64,000 bases of DNA, from the NCBI RefSeq assembly GCF_034263275.1, contig NZ_CP139559.1:3534001-3598000 (forward strand), read 5' to 3'. The notes beneath the pieces are model-generated. The model had not been told where the DNA came from. It saw only the letters and a program-made list of their open reading frames with translations, and ran no database searches. The position numbers were made by a program, and so were the translations under genes. The stretch is from Mucilaginibacter sp. cycad4 (lineage in GTDB: Bacteria > Bacteroidota > Bacteroidia > Sphingobacteriales > Sphingobacteriaceae). Every line of letters starts with the position of its first letter. Position 1 is the first letter of the stretch. Shown piece after piece: positions 45,204 through 53,431 of this stretch.

Positions 45204-45641
45204 TTAACTGCCCTCTTCAACGTAATCGCTGCTGCGGGGCGCTTTCATAAACATTTCGCTTAGCGCTGCAGGTAATACCGCGAGTTTGCGTTTTTCCATA
45301 TCTATCCATGAACCCTCGGCATTTATTATCGCAGCTTTAACCCCATCGCCCCGGTACAGCTCGTGCCTGATTGCCCAGCGCGAACCATCAGGCCGGGATT
45401 TGATCAGCTCGCATGTTACTTTTACCTGCTCGTTAATCCCAATCTCGCGCAGGTAGATCAACTCTTCCCTGAATAATACAGGTCCTATTTTGTATTCATA
45501 AAGTGTAGGCAGCTTTAAGCCCAGGCTTTCAAGCATGGTGATACGCGCCTGTGCTGCAAGATCGGCATAGGCGGAGTGCCGCATGTGCTGGTTCGAGTCT
45601 ATCTGCGACCACAGCACCTGTCCTTCATAAAAAAACTCCAT
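45204..45641 (-). CDS. Hotdog-fold acyl-CoA thioesterase (4HBT type)
   Basis: A 145-residue single hotdog-domain protein. The 4HBT motif WSQIDSNQHMRHSAYADLA carries the catalytic Asp D15. The central strand pattern EELIYLREIGINEQVKVTCEL and GSRWAIRHELYRG fits YbgC/FadM-like thioesterases. It would hydrolyse acyl-CoA, perhaps to relieve CoA trapping. Start 13 bp downstream of etfA. The last codons (DYVEEGS) and the stop lie in the arm of dispersed repeat copy B, so the native C-terminus may have been replaced. Confidence 0.88.
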   Translation of the reverse strand: MEFFYEGQVLWSQIDSNQHMRHSAYADLAAQARITMLESLGLKLPTLYEYKIGPVLFREELIYLREIGINEQVKVTCELIKSRPDGSRWAIRHELYRGDGVKAAIINAEGSWIDMEKRKLAVLPAALSEMFMKAPRSSDYVEEGS

Positions 45642-45654
45642 AGCCTTGATTATT

Positions 45655-46632
45655 TTATTGATGATGTTCCTTAAATTTTTTGACTGCGGCTGTCAGCTTC
45701 GGTAAAATCTCCATTGCATCACCCACAACACCATAATTGGCTGCTTTAAAAAATGGGGCTTCGGGATCTTTATTGATCACTACAATAGTTTTTGAACCGT
45801 TAACCCCTGCCAGGTGCTGGATAGCCCCGGAGATCCCCACCGCGATATACAGGTTTGGGCGAACGGTGCCGCCTGTTTGCCCCACATGCTCATGATGCGG
45901 CCTCCAGTGCGAATCGGCCACCGGGCGCGAGCAGGCCGTAGCGGCACCCAACTCTTTTGCCAGGTCCTCCAGTATGCCCCAATTTTCAGGGCCTTTCAAA
46001 CCTCTACCTCCCGAAACAACCAGCTCGGCATCAGCAAGTGGTACCTCGCCAACTACTTTGTTCACCGATTTCACTTTTACGCCGAAATCGTTTTCGCTAA
46101 AAGTAATACCCAGCTGCTCAACAACTGCTTTACCCTCCAGCTTTTGAAGTGGAAAGGTGTTAGGCATCAGCATAATTACTTTTACCTCACTTACAATGTT
46201 TACATAGGCAAACGCTTTGCCCGAAAACACGGCCTTTTTAATCACAAAGCCTTTGTCTGTATCAGGATATGAAAGCGCTCCGGCTACCAGGCCAGCTTGT
46301 AACTTTACAGCCACCCGCGGGGCGACTGCCCTGCCTTTAACATCATGAAGGGTTACAATTATTTTACTATTCTCCTTTTGCGCTGCGGCTATTAATGCGC
46401 CGGCATAGGCCCTTGAATGCAGTTCGTCCAATCGGCCATCAGCAACGCGCAGCACTTTTTGCGCACCATACTGACCAAGGTTTTCCATTTCGGCAGCGGT
46501 AACGCTTCCTAAAGCAAGTGCGGTTACCGTAGTATCCATTTTTTGGGCTATTTGCGCGGCATATTGCACTGCTTCAAAGCTTTGTTTTTTTATAATTCCT
46601 CCGGTATGTTCTACCAATACTATTACAGACAT
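45655..46632 (-). CDS. etfA: Electron transfer flavoprotein subunit alpha
   Basis: A 325-residue ETF alpha chain that accepts electrons from acyl-CoA dehydrogenase through FAD. The C-terminal FAD domain has [13 protein letters not shown], then [19 protein letters not shown] and [20 protein letters not shown] with [20 protein letters not shown], the family signature. The N-terminal ETF domain spans about 1-180. It is 146 bp after etfB; the gap contains a near-perfect 22-bp palindrome at 46696-46717 built on attccctccc. Confidence 0.96.
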   Translation of the reverse strand: MSVIVLVEHTGGIIKKQSFEAVQYAAQIAQKMDTTVTALALGSVTAAEMENLGQYGAQKVLRVADGRLDELHSRAYAGALIAAAQKENSKIIVTLHDVKGRAVAPRVAVKLQAGLVAGALSYPDTDKGFVIKKAVFSGKAFAYVNIVSEVKVIMLMPNTFPLQKLEGKAVVEQLGITFSENDFGVKVKSVNKVVGEVPLADAELVVSGGRGLKGPENWGILEDLAKELGAATACSRPVADSHWRPHHEHVGQTGGTVRPNLYIAVGISGAIQHLAGVNGSKTIVVINKDPEAPFFKAANYGVVGDAMEILPKLTAAVKKFKEHHQ

Positions 46633-46695
46633 TTTTTATTTTTTTTAGTTGAGATGTTCCGGTGCGGACACCATAAGTGTTCAGTAGATTTTTTA

Positions 46696-46717
46696 ATTCC
46701 CTCCCCTGGGAGGGAAT
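46696..46717. repeat. Intercistronic palindrome between etfB and etfA
   Basis: A 22-bp near-palindrome starting attccctccc and ending gggagggaat, followed by cgcacaatc. It resembles the gattcccctcttgagagggg core of the dispersed composite repeat and is probably a reduced member of that family. Confidence 0.5.
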
Positions 46718-46778
46718 CGCACAATCTCCATGCTTTTCAAATCTTCCGGGCACCTATCGCCGGGCAATAAACATGATA

Positions 46779-47522
46779 TTAAATAACCTTAGCTTCCGTA
46801 TGCAACAGTTGCACCAGTTCATCCAGGTTGTCCGGGTTTACCAGTTTGATACCCGACTTGGCAGGCGGTAACTCGTAGGACAATATTTCGGTTACAGCAG
46901 TTATTCCTGAAGGCGTAATAACCTTTAACGGACGGGTACGGGCAGCCATTATCCCGCGCATATTGGGGATCCGGGCTTCGGCCACACCTTTTTGGCAGGA
47001 AATTACTACCGGCAAATTACAGGCATCTGTTTCTTCGCCGCCTTCAATTTCACGTGTTACCACAGCAGTATTGGCCTCTATGCTGATCCCGGTTGCAAAA
47101 CCAATGTAATCGAGATCAAGCAATTCGGCCAGCATGGCGCCTGTAGTTCCGTTATTGTAATCGATAGATTCTTTGCCACATAAGATGAGATCATAGCCAA
47201 CCCCGGCAGCATATCCAGCTATATAATGAGCGATTTCATAAGGGTCGTTGCTCTCTGCATCGATGCGGATGGCTTCATCGCCACCCAACGCCAGCGCTTT
47301 CCTGATCACGGGCTCAACATCGGCCCTGCCCACAGTTACCAGGTGAACATCGGTGGCTATACCGTTTTCTTTTAATTCGATAGCTTTGATCAACGCATAC
47401 CATTCATCGTACGGGTTGATCACCCAGGTAACACCATCACTGTTAACCGAGGTATTATTATTTTTCAATACAATTTTGGTGCTCGTGTCCGGCACCTGGC
47501 TTATGCACACTAATATTTTCAT
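46779..47522 (-). CDS. etfB: Electron transfer flavoprotein subunit beta
   Basis: A 247-residue ETF beta chain. It begins KILVCISQVPDTSTKIVLKN, followed by NPYDEWYALIKAIELKENG, the AMP-binding region LILCGKESIDYNNGTTGAMLAELL, and the signature VTREIEGGEETDACNLPVVISCQKGVAEARIPNM at about 153-186. It pairs with etfA downstream. An ISAs1-family IS separates it from the acyl-CoA dehydrogenase gene, so it may now depend on its own promoter. Confidence 0.96.
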   Translation of the reverse strand: MKILVCISQVPDTSTKIVLKNNNTSVNSDGVTWVINPYDEWYALIKAIELKENGIATDVHLVTVGRADVEPVIRKALALGGDEAIRIDAESNDPYEIAHYIAGYAAGVGYDLILCGKESIDYNNGTTGAMLAELLDLDYIGFATGISIEANTAVVTREIEGGEETDACNLPVVISCQKGVAEARIPNMRGIMAARTRPLKVITPSGITAVTEILSYELPPAKSGIKLVNPDNLDELVQLLHTEAKVI

Positions 47523-47639
47523 TATCAGAATTTTGTTTTTTTAGGTTGATATTATTTAGGGAAATGAAGACTCCATGCCGCTATTATCGTTAACACAAGG
47601 AGTAAAAAGCGTGGGCTTGTGCGATTCCCCTCTTGAGAG

Positions 47640-48802
47640 CAGGGCTGTTGCATTCTAATTTAATAGTTGTTTCAACCTGTTGATATCGTTGCAAACAAGC
47701 CTTTGCGCTTGTGCGAGGTTTGGGTAATCATTTATTCTAAATACATTAATAACTATGTTTCTGAACACAGAAGTATTTTCAGGCGCATTGGATGTTCTAA
47801 TTCGTGAAGCGTCTTCGTTAAATGTCACGTCCTTTACCCAATGAAGACTGTTTTCTATACTCCAATGGCTTTTAATACCATGGCAGAATATTTGCGCATT
47901 ACCGATTAAGCTACTGATGAAAAAGGCGTATTCTTCCCGGATACGTCCTTTTTCTTTTACCCAGCGATGCACTTTAATAAGTTGGCTTACCCCAGCCCAT
48001 GTGTTACTGATTTCCTCTGTTCCCGGGTACACCCAAACTGTTCTACGTTCTATTCGCCCTTTGTTTTTCAACAACTCAACAAACTTACTACAAACCATTG
48101 CCTCGTCCGATGTAATGGTTTCGATCTTTTTGTAAAGGTTCTTTTGATTCTTCTTCACACCTATTATATAATTGTTATCTGTATCAATAATAGCCTCTAC
48201 CGTTTTTTTTGACAATGTAATGCGTCAAGTGTAAACGTTACCCCCTGTAATCCTAAACTGGAAATAAGCTGCTGAACTACAGAGATTTCACTTTGTTTTG
48301 AGTTGTCAACTAAACCATGGCCAACGACTTGATTACTCCTGCTACTATACAAGCTTACCAGGCTTACAAATCGTTGTTTGTCAAGAGAATAATCGCTCAT
48401 CGTCCCTTTCATTGCCTTACCATCTATATGTAGCCATTCATTTTTAGACAAATCAATATGCTGACTGGCCCATTTATGGAAACTCTCATTTAAGCTGTTA
48501 AAGTCTAAATCTTGTATTACACGTCTTATAGTATAAAAGCTTGGAAGGCGGGCTTTATTAGGCTGAAAGAAGGCCAAAAGATCGACTTCATTCCGCTTTA
48601 TAAAATCACCCATCGAACGATAGCCATGATAACCGCTCATTGTACTCATTAACACAAGCAACAGAATGAAAGTCTGGTCATGGCGCTGGCCTGCCTTTCG
48701 CCTTATATCCGGTAACTCTGATAAATACGCTAATATGCTCTTATCCATCCTAACTTTTTTGACCTCAAGTTAACTTATAATATTTAGAATGCAACAGCCC
48801 TG
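47640..48802 (-). mobile_element. ISAs1-family insertion sequence
   Basis: 1163 bp with 19-bp perfect terminal inverted repeats cagggctgttgcattctaa (47640-47658) and inverse (48784-48802). The flanks cccctcttgagag and ctctcaagagggg continue the inverted repeat to 32 bp. CAGGG ends and the transposase type fit the ISAs1 family. It lies between the acyl-CoA dehydrogenase and etfB genes. Confidence 0.85.
47655..48748 (-). pseudogene. ISAs1-family transposase, frameshifted in a poly-A run
   Basis: The N-terminal part (from 48748, 183 residues: LSELPDIRRKAGQRHDQTF, then WLHIDGKAMKG with the first catalytic Asp, and FTLDALHCQKK with the second) stops just after the A run. The C-terminal part (to 47655) carries DNNYIIGVKKNQ and SHWSIENSLHWVKDVTFNEDASR with the expected Glu. 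The run is eight A on the coding strand (plus-strand T 48203-48210); nine A would restore QKKTVEAII. Polymerase or ribosome slippage could still make full protein, so inactivity is not certain. Confidence 0.85.
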
Positions 48803-48915
48803 CTCTCAAGAGGGGTGGAGGGGTGTGTTATTCTACGTGCGGCTTATTGCTTGTATAACACACCCCTGCCACCACTCGTTCCTTCGCGCCCCCTCTCAAG
48901 AGGGGATTAAAAAAG

Positions 48916-50712
48916 CTAAAAGCAATATCTATTTTCAGCGATGAGCTTTGCAGCAATATTTCTGCGTGCCTGGGTGGTATTGATGTCTTCTGTTTTGGTG
49001 AAACGCTTCAACCCCATCAGCATCATCCTTCTTTCGTCGCCTTCGGCAAATGAGTTTAGCGCCTCCTTGCCCGATTTGGCAATGTGTTCAGCAGCATCAT
49101 TGATGTACACCCGCATCATATCCAGTTGTTCTTTACAGGCATCTTCGCCCCTTAAACCAACCAGTTTCTCCACCCTCAACTGCAGCGATTCGCTCACATA
49201 AAGCTCAATCAGCATATCGGCCAGGTTCATCAATACTTCCTGCTCTTTGCTCAATTGCGTCATTAGTTTTTGAACAGCCGCACCGGCTACCATCAATATG
49301 GCCTTTTTAAAATTGGCTATGTATTTTTTCTCTTTGGTAAACAAGCCATCCTCTTCGGCTGCGCCAAAATCGGGGATGCTCATCAATTCACCCGCCACTT
49401 TCTGGGCCGGCCCCATCAGGTCGAGCTCGCCTTTCATGGCGCGTTTCAGCATCATGTCAACCGTTAACAAGCGGTTAATTTCGTTGGTACCCTCAAAGAT
49501 GCGGTTGATCCGTGAATCGCGGTACGACCTGTCCATCGGCGCCTCGGCGCTGTAGCCCATGCCACCGTAAATCTGTACACCTTCATCGGTTACATAATCC
49601 AAAACTTCCGATGCGTGAACTTTAAGGATCGCCGCTTCTATTGCGTATTGCTCAGTCCCTTTTAATTTGGCTTTGGTTTCATCAAGGCCGGATGCTATTA
49701 ACATTTCTGTAGCCTCCTCCATATTCTGACTGGCACGGTACACCGCCGATTCCGCGGCATAGGTACGGATAGCCTGCTCAGCCAGTTTATATTTTATCGC
49801 TCCGTATTTGGAAATAGCCCGACCGAACTGTTCCCGTTCATTGGCGTAACGTACCGATGAGGTGATCACATCCTTACTTGCGCCAACTGTGCCGCCTCCT
49901 AATTTAATGCGGCCAAGATTCAGTATATTAACGGCTATCTTAAAACCATTCTGCCGTTCGGAAAGCAGGTTTTCAACCGGCACTTTGCAATCGTTAAAAA
50001 ATACCTGGCGGGTTGAGCTGCCCTTGATCCCCATTTTGTGTTCTTCCGTATTGAGAGAAAGTCCCTCAAAATCCTTTTCAACAATAAATGCGCTCAGGTT
50101 TTCATCATCGTCTATCTTGGCGAAAACGGTAAACACATCTGCGAAACCCGCGTTGGTAATCCACATTTTTTGCCCGGTGATGAGATAATGTTTGCCATCG
50201 GCCGAAAGCTTTGCCCTGGTTTTACCCGAATTGGCATCCGAACCCGCAGCAGGCTCTGTAAGGCAATAAGCCCCTTTCCACTCACCGCTTGCCAGCTTAG
50301 GAATATATTTTTGTTTTTGGGCATCATTGCCATAGTATAATATAGGCATGGTTCCGATACCCGTATGTGCCGAAAAAGCAACGGAAAATGAGTGACCGGC
50401 ACCCAGCTTTTCAGTAACCAGCATGGCAGTTTTAAAATCCTTACCAAAACCGCCGTATTCTTCGGGCACGGAAATGCCTAACAATCCAAGTGCCCCTGCC
50501 TCGTCCATTAAATGACGCATTAATCCCTCCTCCTGTTCGTCAATGCGCTGCAAATTTGGGGTTACCTGCTGTGCCAAAAAATTGGTACATGTTTCGGCGA
50601 TCATCAACTGCTCTTCATTCCATTCTTCAGGAATAAAAACGCTATCGGCGGAAGTTTCCCTGATCAGAAACTCACCTCCTTTTATGGCTTTCATCGGTTC
50701 TGTGGCATTCAT
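48916..50712 (-). CDS. fadE: Acyl-CoA dehydrogenase (FadE type, long form)
   Basis: A 598-residue FAD enzyme for the first beta-oxidation step. ACAD signatures: WKGAYCLTEPAAGSDANSG (about 137-155), KMWITNAGFADVFTVFAK, and IYGGMGYSAEAPMDRSYRDS leading to RINRIFEGTNEINR with the catalytic Glu near 410. A further C-terminal domain of about 170 residues fits the long ACADs of Bacillus FadE and mitochondrial VLCAD/ACAD9. Electrons go to EtfAB encoded downstream, now behind an IS. Upstream lies a 29-bp element shared with the fadL-like gene. Confidence 0.94.
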   Translation of the reverse strand: MNATEPMKAIKGGEFLIRETSADSVFIPEEWNEEQLMIAETCTNFLAQQVTPNLQRIDEQEEGLMRHLMDEAGALGLLGISVPEEYGGFGKDFKTAMLVTEKLGAGHSFSVAFSAHTGIGTMPILYYGNDAQKQKYIPKLASGEWKGAYCLTEPAAGSDANSGKTRAKLSADGKHYLITGQKMWITNAGFADVFTVFAKIDDDENLSAFIVEKDFEGLSLNTEEHKMGIKGSSTRQVFFNDCKVPVENLLSERQNGFKIAVNILNLGRIKLGGGTVGASKDVITSSVRYANEREQFGRAISKYGAIKYKLAEQAIRTYAAESAVYRASQNMEEATEMLIASGLDETKAKLKGTEQYAIEAAILKVHASEVLDYVTDEGVQIYGGMGYSAEAPMDRSYRDSRINRIFEGTNEINRLLTVDMMLKRAMKGELDLMGPAQKVAGELMSIPDFGAAEEDGLFTKEKKYIANFKKAILMVAGAAVQKLMTQLSKEQEVLMNLADMLIELYVSESLQLRVEKLVGLRGEDACKEQLDMMRVYINDAAEHIAKSGKEALNSFAEGDERRMMLMGLKRFTKTEDINTTQARRNIAAKLIAENRYCF

Positions 50713-50739
50713 AAAGTTTTATTGGTTTATAATCAAGGG

Positions 50740-50747
50740 TAAAATTA
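50740..50747 (-). promoter_or_regulatory. Promoter -7-like box for the acyl-CoA dehydrogenase gene
   Basis: TAATTTTA on the minus strand, close to the Bacteroidota -7 consensus TAnnTTTG, 27 bp upstream of the start codon and 30 bp past the shared 29-bp element. The fadL-like gene has the same octamer 29 bp past its own copy of the element. Confidence 0.45.
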
Positions 50748-50777
50748 GAGGCATTATCAAGCCAAAGAAAGGGCAGC

Positions 50778-50806
50778 AATGCGGAGATATTAGTCAAAAA
50801 GTCGGA
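50778..50806 (-). promoter_or_regulatory. Conserved 29-bp operator-like element, copy 1 (before fadE)
   Basis: Read on the minus strand it begins tccgactttttgactaatat and ends ctccgcatt. It is identical over 29 bp to 52061-52089, with the same direction relative to the downstream gene. A further gccctttNttt match follows after 3 bp in both copies. It starts 66 bp upstream of the start codon. Probable binding site for the AraC-type protein encoded at 51085-51972. Confidence 0.7.
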
Positions 50807-50912
50807 AATGTCTGGAGTGATGGATGGCGTGAGGTGATAATGGTAGAAGTGTTTGACGACACAAAAAATATCATTAAGAGGAGGAGCGGCGCTATGACAT
50901 ATAAAAATTAAA

Positions 50913-51011
50913 GTCATGCTGAACTTGTTTCAGCACCCCACTCACTAAGCAACCATGCTAAGCAAAGCGGTCTACCTGTCCTATGGGATGCCGAAATAAA
51001 TTCGGCATGAC
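50913..51011. repeat. Dispersed gtcatgctgaacttg repeat, copy 1
   Basis: Starts gtcatgctgaacttgtttca and ends with the hairpin tgccgaaataaattcggca then tgac, giving outer arms gtcatgc/gcatgac. A second copy sharing the first 28 bases is at 60912-61004. It lies between the fadE and araC genes; the 50713-51084 gap holds only this, the operator and promoter boxes. Confidence 0.65.
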
Positions 51012-51084
51012 AAGGGTATGTCACTTTCCTTCGGAGGCCGCTGATTTTACGCACTAATAACACGTTTTGGTTTCCTTTAACCAA

Positions 51085-51972
51085 TCAATGCGCCGATATC
51101 GCCCTATAATCAGAGGGCGACATACCGGTATGTTTTTTGAAATATTTGCCAAATGACGATTGATCAGGGAAATGGATACTTTCGGCGGCCCGCGCTATGC
51201 TTATCTCATGGTTTCTCAGCAATACCTTGGCTTCCAGTATTACGGCATCGTCTATCCATTCGCCTGCGGTTCTCCCGGTTACTTCCTTAATGGTTTCGGT
51301 TAAATGTTTGGGAGATACATACAGCGCATCGGCATAATACTGCACGCTGCGGTGTTCTTTGTAATGATGGAAAATGAGGGACTGGAAAAGCACGTTCAGT
51401 TCCTGTTTCCTGGTTTGTTTACCTTTTATTATGAGGTGTTGCTTTTCGTAAATAGCCTGTATTTCATAAAGCAGTGTCATTAAAATGCTCCTGGATATTT
51501 CAACATCGTAAGGGTGACCTTCCCTTGCTAATTTTCGCTGGATCAGTAAATAAATCTCCAGTATCATTTTCGCATCGGCATTGCCCGGATAAATTACAGG
51601 GATAGATGCGCTATTGAAATAACTGAATGATTCAAGGAAATGGCTGTTGGCATTATTTTCGATTAAAAAAGCTTTGCTGAAAACAACAAACCGGCATAAA
51701 AAATCGGCACTGCTATCGTAGATCCTTAAAACATGAAAAGGGGTTGCCAGAAGCATGGCATCCGGCCGGGCATCATAGATCTGCAGGTTTACTTCAACCT
51801 TGGCTGTGCCCCGGGTACAAATGCCTATAATATAACCATCCGAACGATAAGGATATTCGCTCAAGCTCAATAATTGCTTTTCGTCAACAACAAAAAAATC
51901 GGCACCAGCCAGCTTGTCTGCATACAGATCTGCAAATTTCGACAGGCTTAATTGTCCAACTTTATTATTCAT
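51085..51972 (-). CDS. AraC-family transcriptional regulator
   Basis: A 295-residue regulator. The N-terminal half (about 1-170) is a cupin-like effector domain (YIIGICTRGTAKVEVNLQ). The C-terminal pair of helix-turn-helix motifs spans about 190-292: HRSVQYYADALYVSPKHLTETI, followed by GRTAGEWIDDAVILEAKVLL, and AAESIHFPDQSSFGKYFKKHTGMSPSDYR, the AraC signature. It sits between two copies of an identical 29-bp element: one before fadE, the other in the divergent region to the fadL-like gene. It is the natural candidate to control both. The effector is unknown; a fatty acid or acyl-CoA is a guess. Confidence 0.93.
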   Translation of the reverse strand: MNNKVGQLSLSKFADLYADKLAGADFFVVDEKQLLSLSEYPYRSDGYIIGICTRGTAKVEVNLQIYDARPDAMLLATPFHVLRIYDSSADFLCRFVVFSKAFLIENNANSHFLESFSYFNSASIPVIYPGNADAKMILEIYLLIQRKLAREGHPYDVEISRSILMTLLYEIQAIYEKQHLIIKGKQTRKQELNVLFQSLIFHHYKEHRSVQYYADALYVSPKHLTETIKEVTGRTAGEWIDDAVILEAKVLLRNHEISIARAAESIHFPDQSSFGKYFKKHTGMSPSDYRAISAH

Positions 51973-52060
51973 ATAGTTTCGATATTATAATTTAACTATT
52001 GTATTTATTAAAGACGGTTGTAAAGCAATTTTTCTTATCTGATATTAAAAATAAGCTTTA

Positions 52061-52089
52061 TCCGACTTTTTGACTAATATCTCCGCATT
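52061..52089 (+). promoter_or_regulatory. Conserved 29-bp operator-like element, copy 2 (before the fadL-like gene)
   Basis: Identical to 50778-50806 in inverse genome orientation, so it reads the same way toward its own gene. It starts 128 bp upstream of the fadL-like ATG and lies 88 bp upstream of araC, in the shared divergent intergenic region. It is followed after 3 bp by gccctttttttc, as in copy 1. Confidence 0.7.
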
Positions 52090-52118
52090 ATAGCCCTTTT
52101 TTTCTTTTTAATCCAAAC

Positions 52119-52126
52119 TAATTTTA
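52119..52126 (+). promoter_or_regulatory. Promoter -7-like box for the fadL-like gene
   Basis: TAATTTTA followed by tccc, the same octamer as before fadE, 29 bp past operator copy 2 and 62 bp before the start codon. Confidence 0.45.
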
Positions 52127-52188
52127 TCCCTGACAGTTTCAAATTGTAACCTACAAGCAATTTCCTGTCACGAACCAATTATATTTTT

Positions 52189-53412
52189 ATGAGAAAAATT
52201 CTACTATTGGTGCTCACCGCAGCACCGCTGTTAGCTTTTTCCCAGGGTTTCCAGGTGAACCTGGGGGGGCAAAAGCAAATAGGAATGGGCCATACAGGTA
52301 CGGGGATCGTGCAGGATGGCGCTTCCGTATTTTTTAACCCGGGCGCAGTGGCTATGCTGTCCGAAAATTACATACAGGGCGGGATAAGCCCCTTATTGTT
52401 CAAATCTGTTTTCAATCCTGCCGGAACATCAATACAAAACCATACTTCCGATAAAGTTGCTACTCCGTTCCATGCTTATGCGGTATGGGGGCCCAAATCG
52501 TCCTTCTGGAAACTGGGGATTGGCGTTTATACCCCTTTTGGCGGTTTAACCGACTGGGGCAATACCTGGCAAGGCAAATATGTGCTGGAAAGCCTCGACC
52601 TGAAAGCCATTTATATTCAGCCAACACTAAGTATAAAACTGGCCGACTGGATGAGCATTGGCGGAGGCTTCGTTTACAACCATGGCAGCGTTGATTTGAC
52701 GCGGGCCATTCCACTTGCCAACAGCAACGGTGAAGCAGGCCAGGCCCGGTTGAAAGGCAGCGGCAAAGGCTATGGATGGAATGCGGGCGTTTACTTCAAA
52801 ACAGAGGCGGGCATTACCATAGGCATCACACACCGGTCGCAGGTAAATACCACAATTTCGGGAGGGAATGCTATTTTTAAAGTACCGGCATCGCTGCAAA
52901 GCAGCTTTCCGCAACCTAATACTTTTAGCTCAACCATACCGCTGCCGGCCACTAATTCCATCGGTTTCGGCTTTTACCCCAGTAGCAAATGGATATTGGC
53001 CATGGATGTTAACCTGGTTAACTGGGATAGTTATAAAACCCTATCGTTTGATTATAAAAACAATACGGCTGTATTACAGGATACCCACTCTGCCCGGAAT
53101 TACCAGCAGGCATTTAGCTTACGCGGAGGCGCTCAATATAAGGCTGCCGATAAACTGGCCCTGCGCTTTGGCGGCGGCTATGGCGGTACCGCTGTTTTGG
53201 ATGGTTATGTAACTCCTGAAGTTCCGGACGCCAACAGGGTTTATGGTACCCTGGGCTTAGGTTATACCGTAGCCAAACACCTCGATATAGATATCTCCTT
53301 TGAGTATGAGCACCTGATGCAGCGTACCCAAACCAATATCGAATCGCAGCTATCGGGCACATTTAAAACCGATGTTTATATACCAGGTATCTCAGTGGCT
53401 TATCATTGGTAA
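52189..53412 (+). CDS. FadL/OmpP1/TodX-family outer-membrane hydrophobic-compound transporter
   Basis: A 407-residue outer-membrane barrel with a signal peptide (ILLLVLTAAPLLAFSQ, cleavage near 19). The mature N-terminus GFQVNLGGQKQIGMGHTGTGIVQDGASVFFNPGAVAML is the FadL hatch region, with NPG in place of the usual NPA. Alternating strands to the C-terminal DVYIPGISVAYHW, ending in an aromatic residue, support a barrel. It would bring long-chain fatty acids across the outer membrane. The GDSL lipase lipoprotein gene follows by 19 bp, and the shared operator element links it to fadE. Confidence 0.92.
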   Translation: MRKILLLVLTAAPLLAFSQGFQVNLGGQKQIGMGHTGTGIVQDGASVFFNPGAVAMLSENYIQGGISPLLFKSVFNPAGTSIQNHTSDKVATPFHAYAVWGPKSSFWKLGIGVYTPFGGLTDWGNTWQGKYVLESLDLKAIYIQPTLSIKLADWMSIGGGFVYNHGSVDLTRAIPLANSNGEAGQARLKGSGKGYGWNAGVYFKTEAGITIGITHRSQVNTTISGGNAIFKVPASLQSSFPQPNTFSSTIPLPATNSIGFGFYPSSKWILAMDVNLVNWDSYKTLSFDYKNNTAVLQDTHSARNYQQAFSLRGGAQYKAADKLALRFGGGYGGTAVLDGYVTPEVPDANRVYGTLGLGYTVAKHLDIDISFEYEHLMQRTQTNIESQLSGTFKTDVYIPGISVAYHW

Positions 53413-53431
53413 TTCTTAAAGAAATTAATAC

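Larger units (their letters stand above)
44573..45211. repeat. Dispersed composite palindrome, copy B, split by two nested elements
   Basis: The outer arms (gccgttaacttaa at 44573 and ttaagttaactg at 45199-45210) and the inner ggggtgtgtttctgct inverted repeat (about 44913-44950) match copy A. The copy is interrupted by a 240-bp element (44629-44868) and a 194-bp element (44964-45157). It fills the 748-bp gap between the ACBP and thioesterase genes, and its right end encodes the thioesterase stop codon. The 44456-44572 stretch before it shows nothing recognisable. Confidence 0.75.
47589..48912. repeat. Dispersed composite palindrome, copy C, split by the ISAs1-family IS
   Basis: The left half (gttaacacaaggagtaaaaa then gcgattcccctcttgagag, to 47639) and right half (ctctcaagaggggtggaggg from 48803, the inner inverted repeat gtgttattc / tataacacac and ctctcaagaggggatt, to about 48908) line up with copy A. 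The IS sits between them at the ttgagag palindrome. Confidence 0.7.

Noticed and set aside
50543-50911. 122-residue plus-strand ORF overlapping the start of fadE
   Set aside because: It is antisense to the well-supported acyl-CoA dehydrogenase and runs through its promoter and operator.
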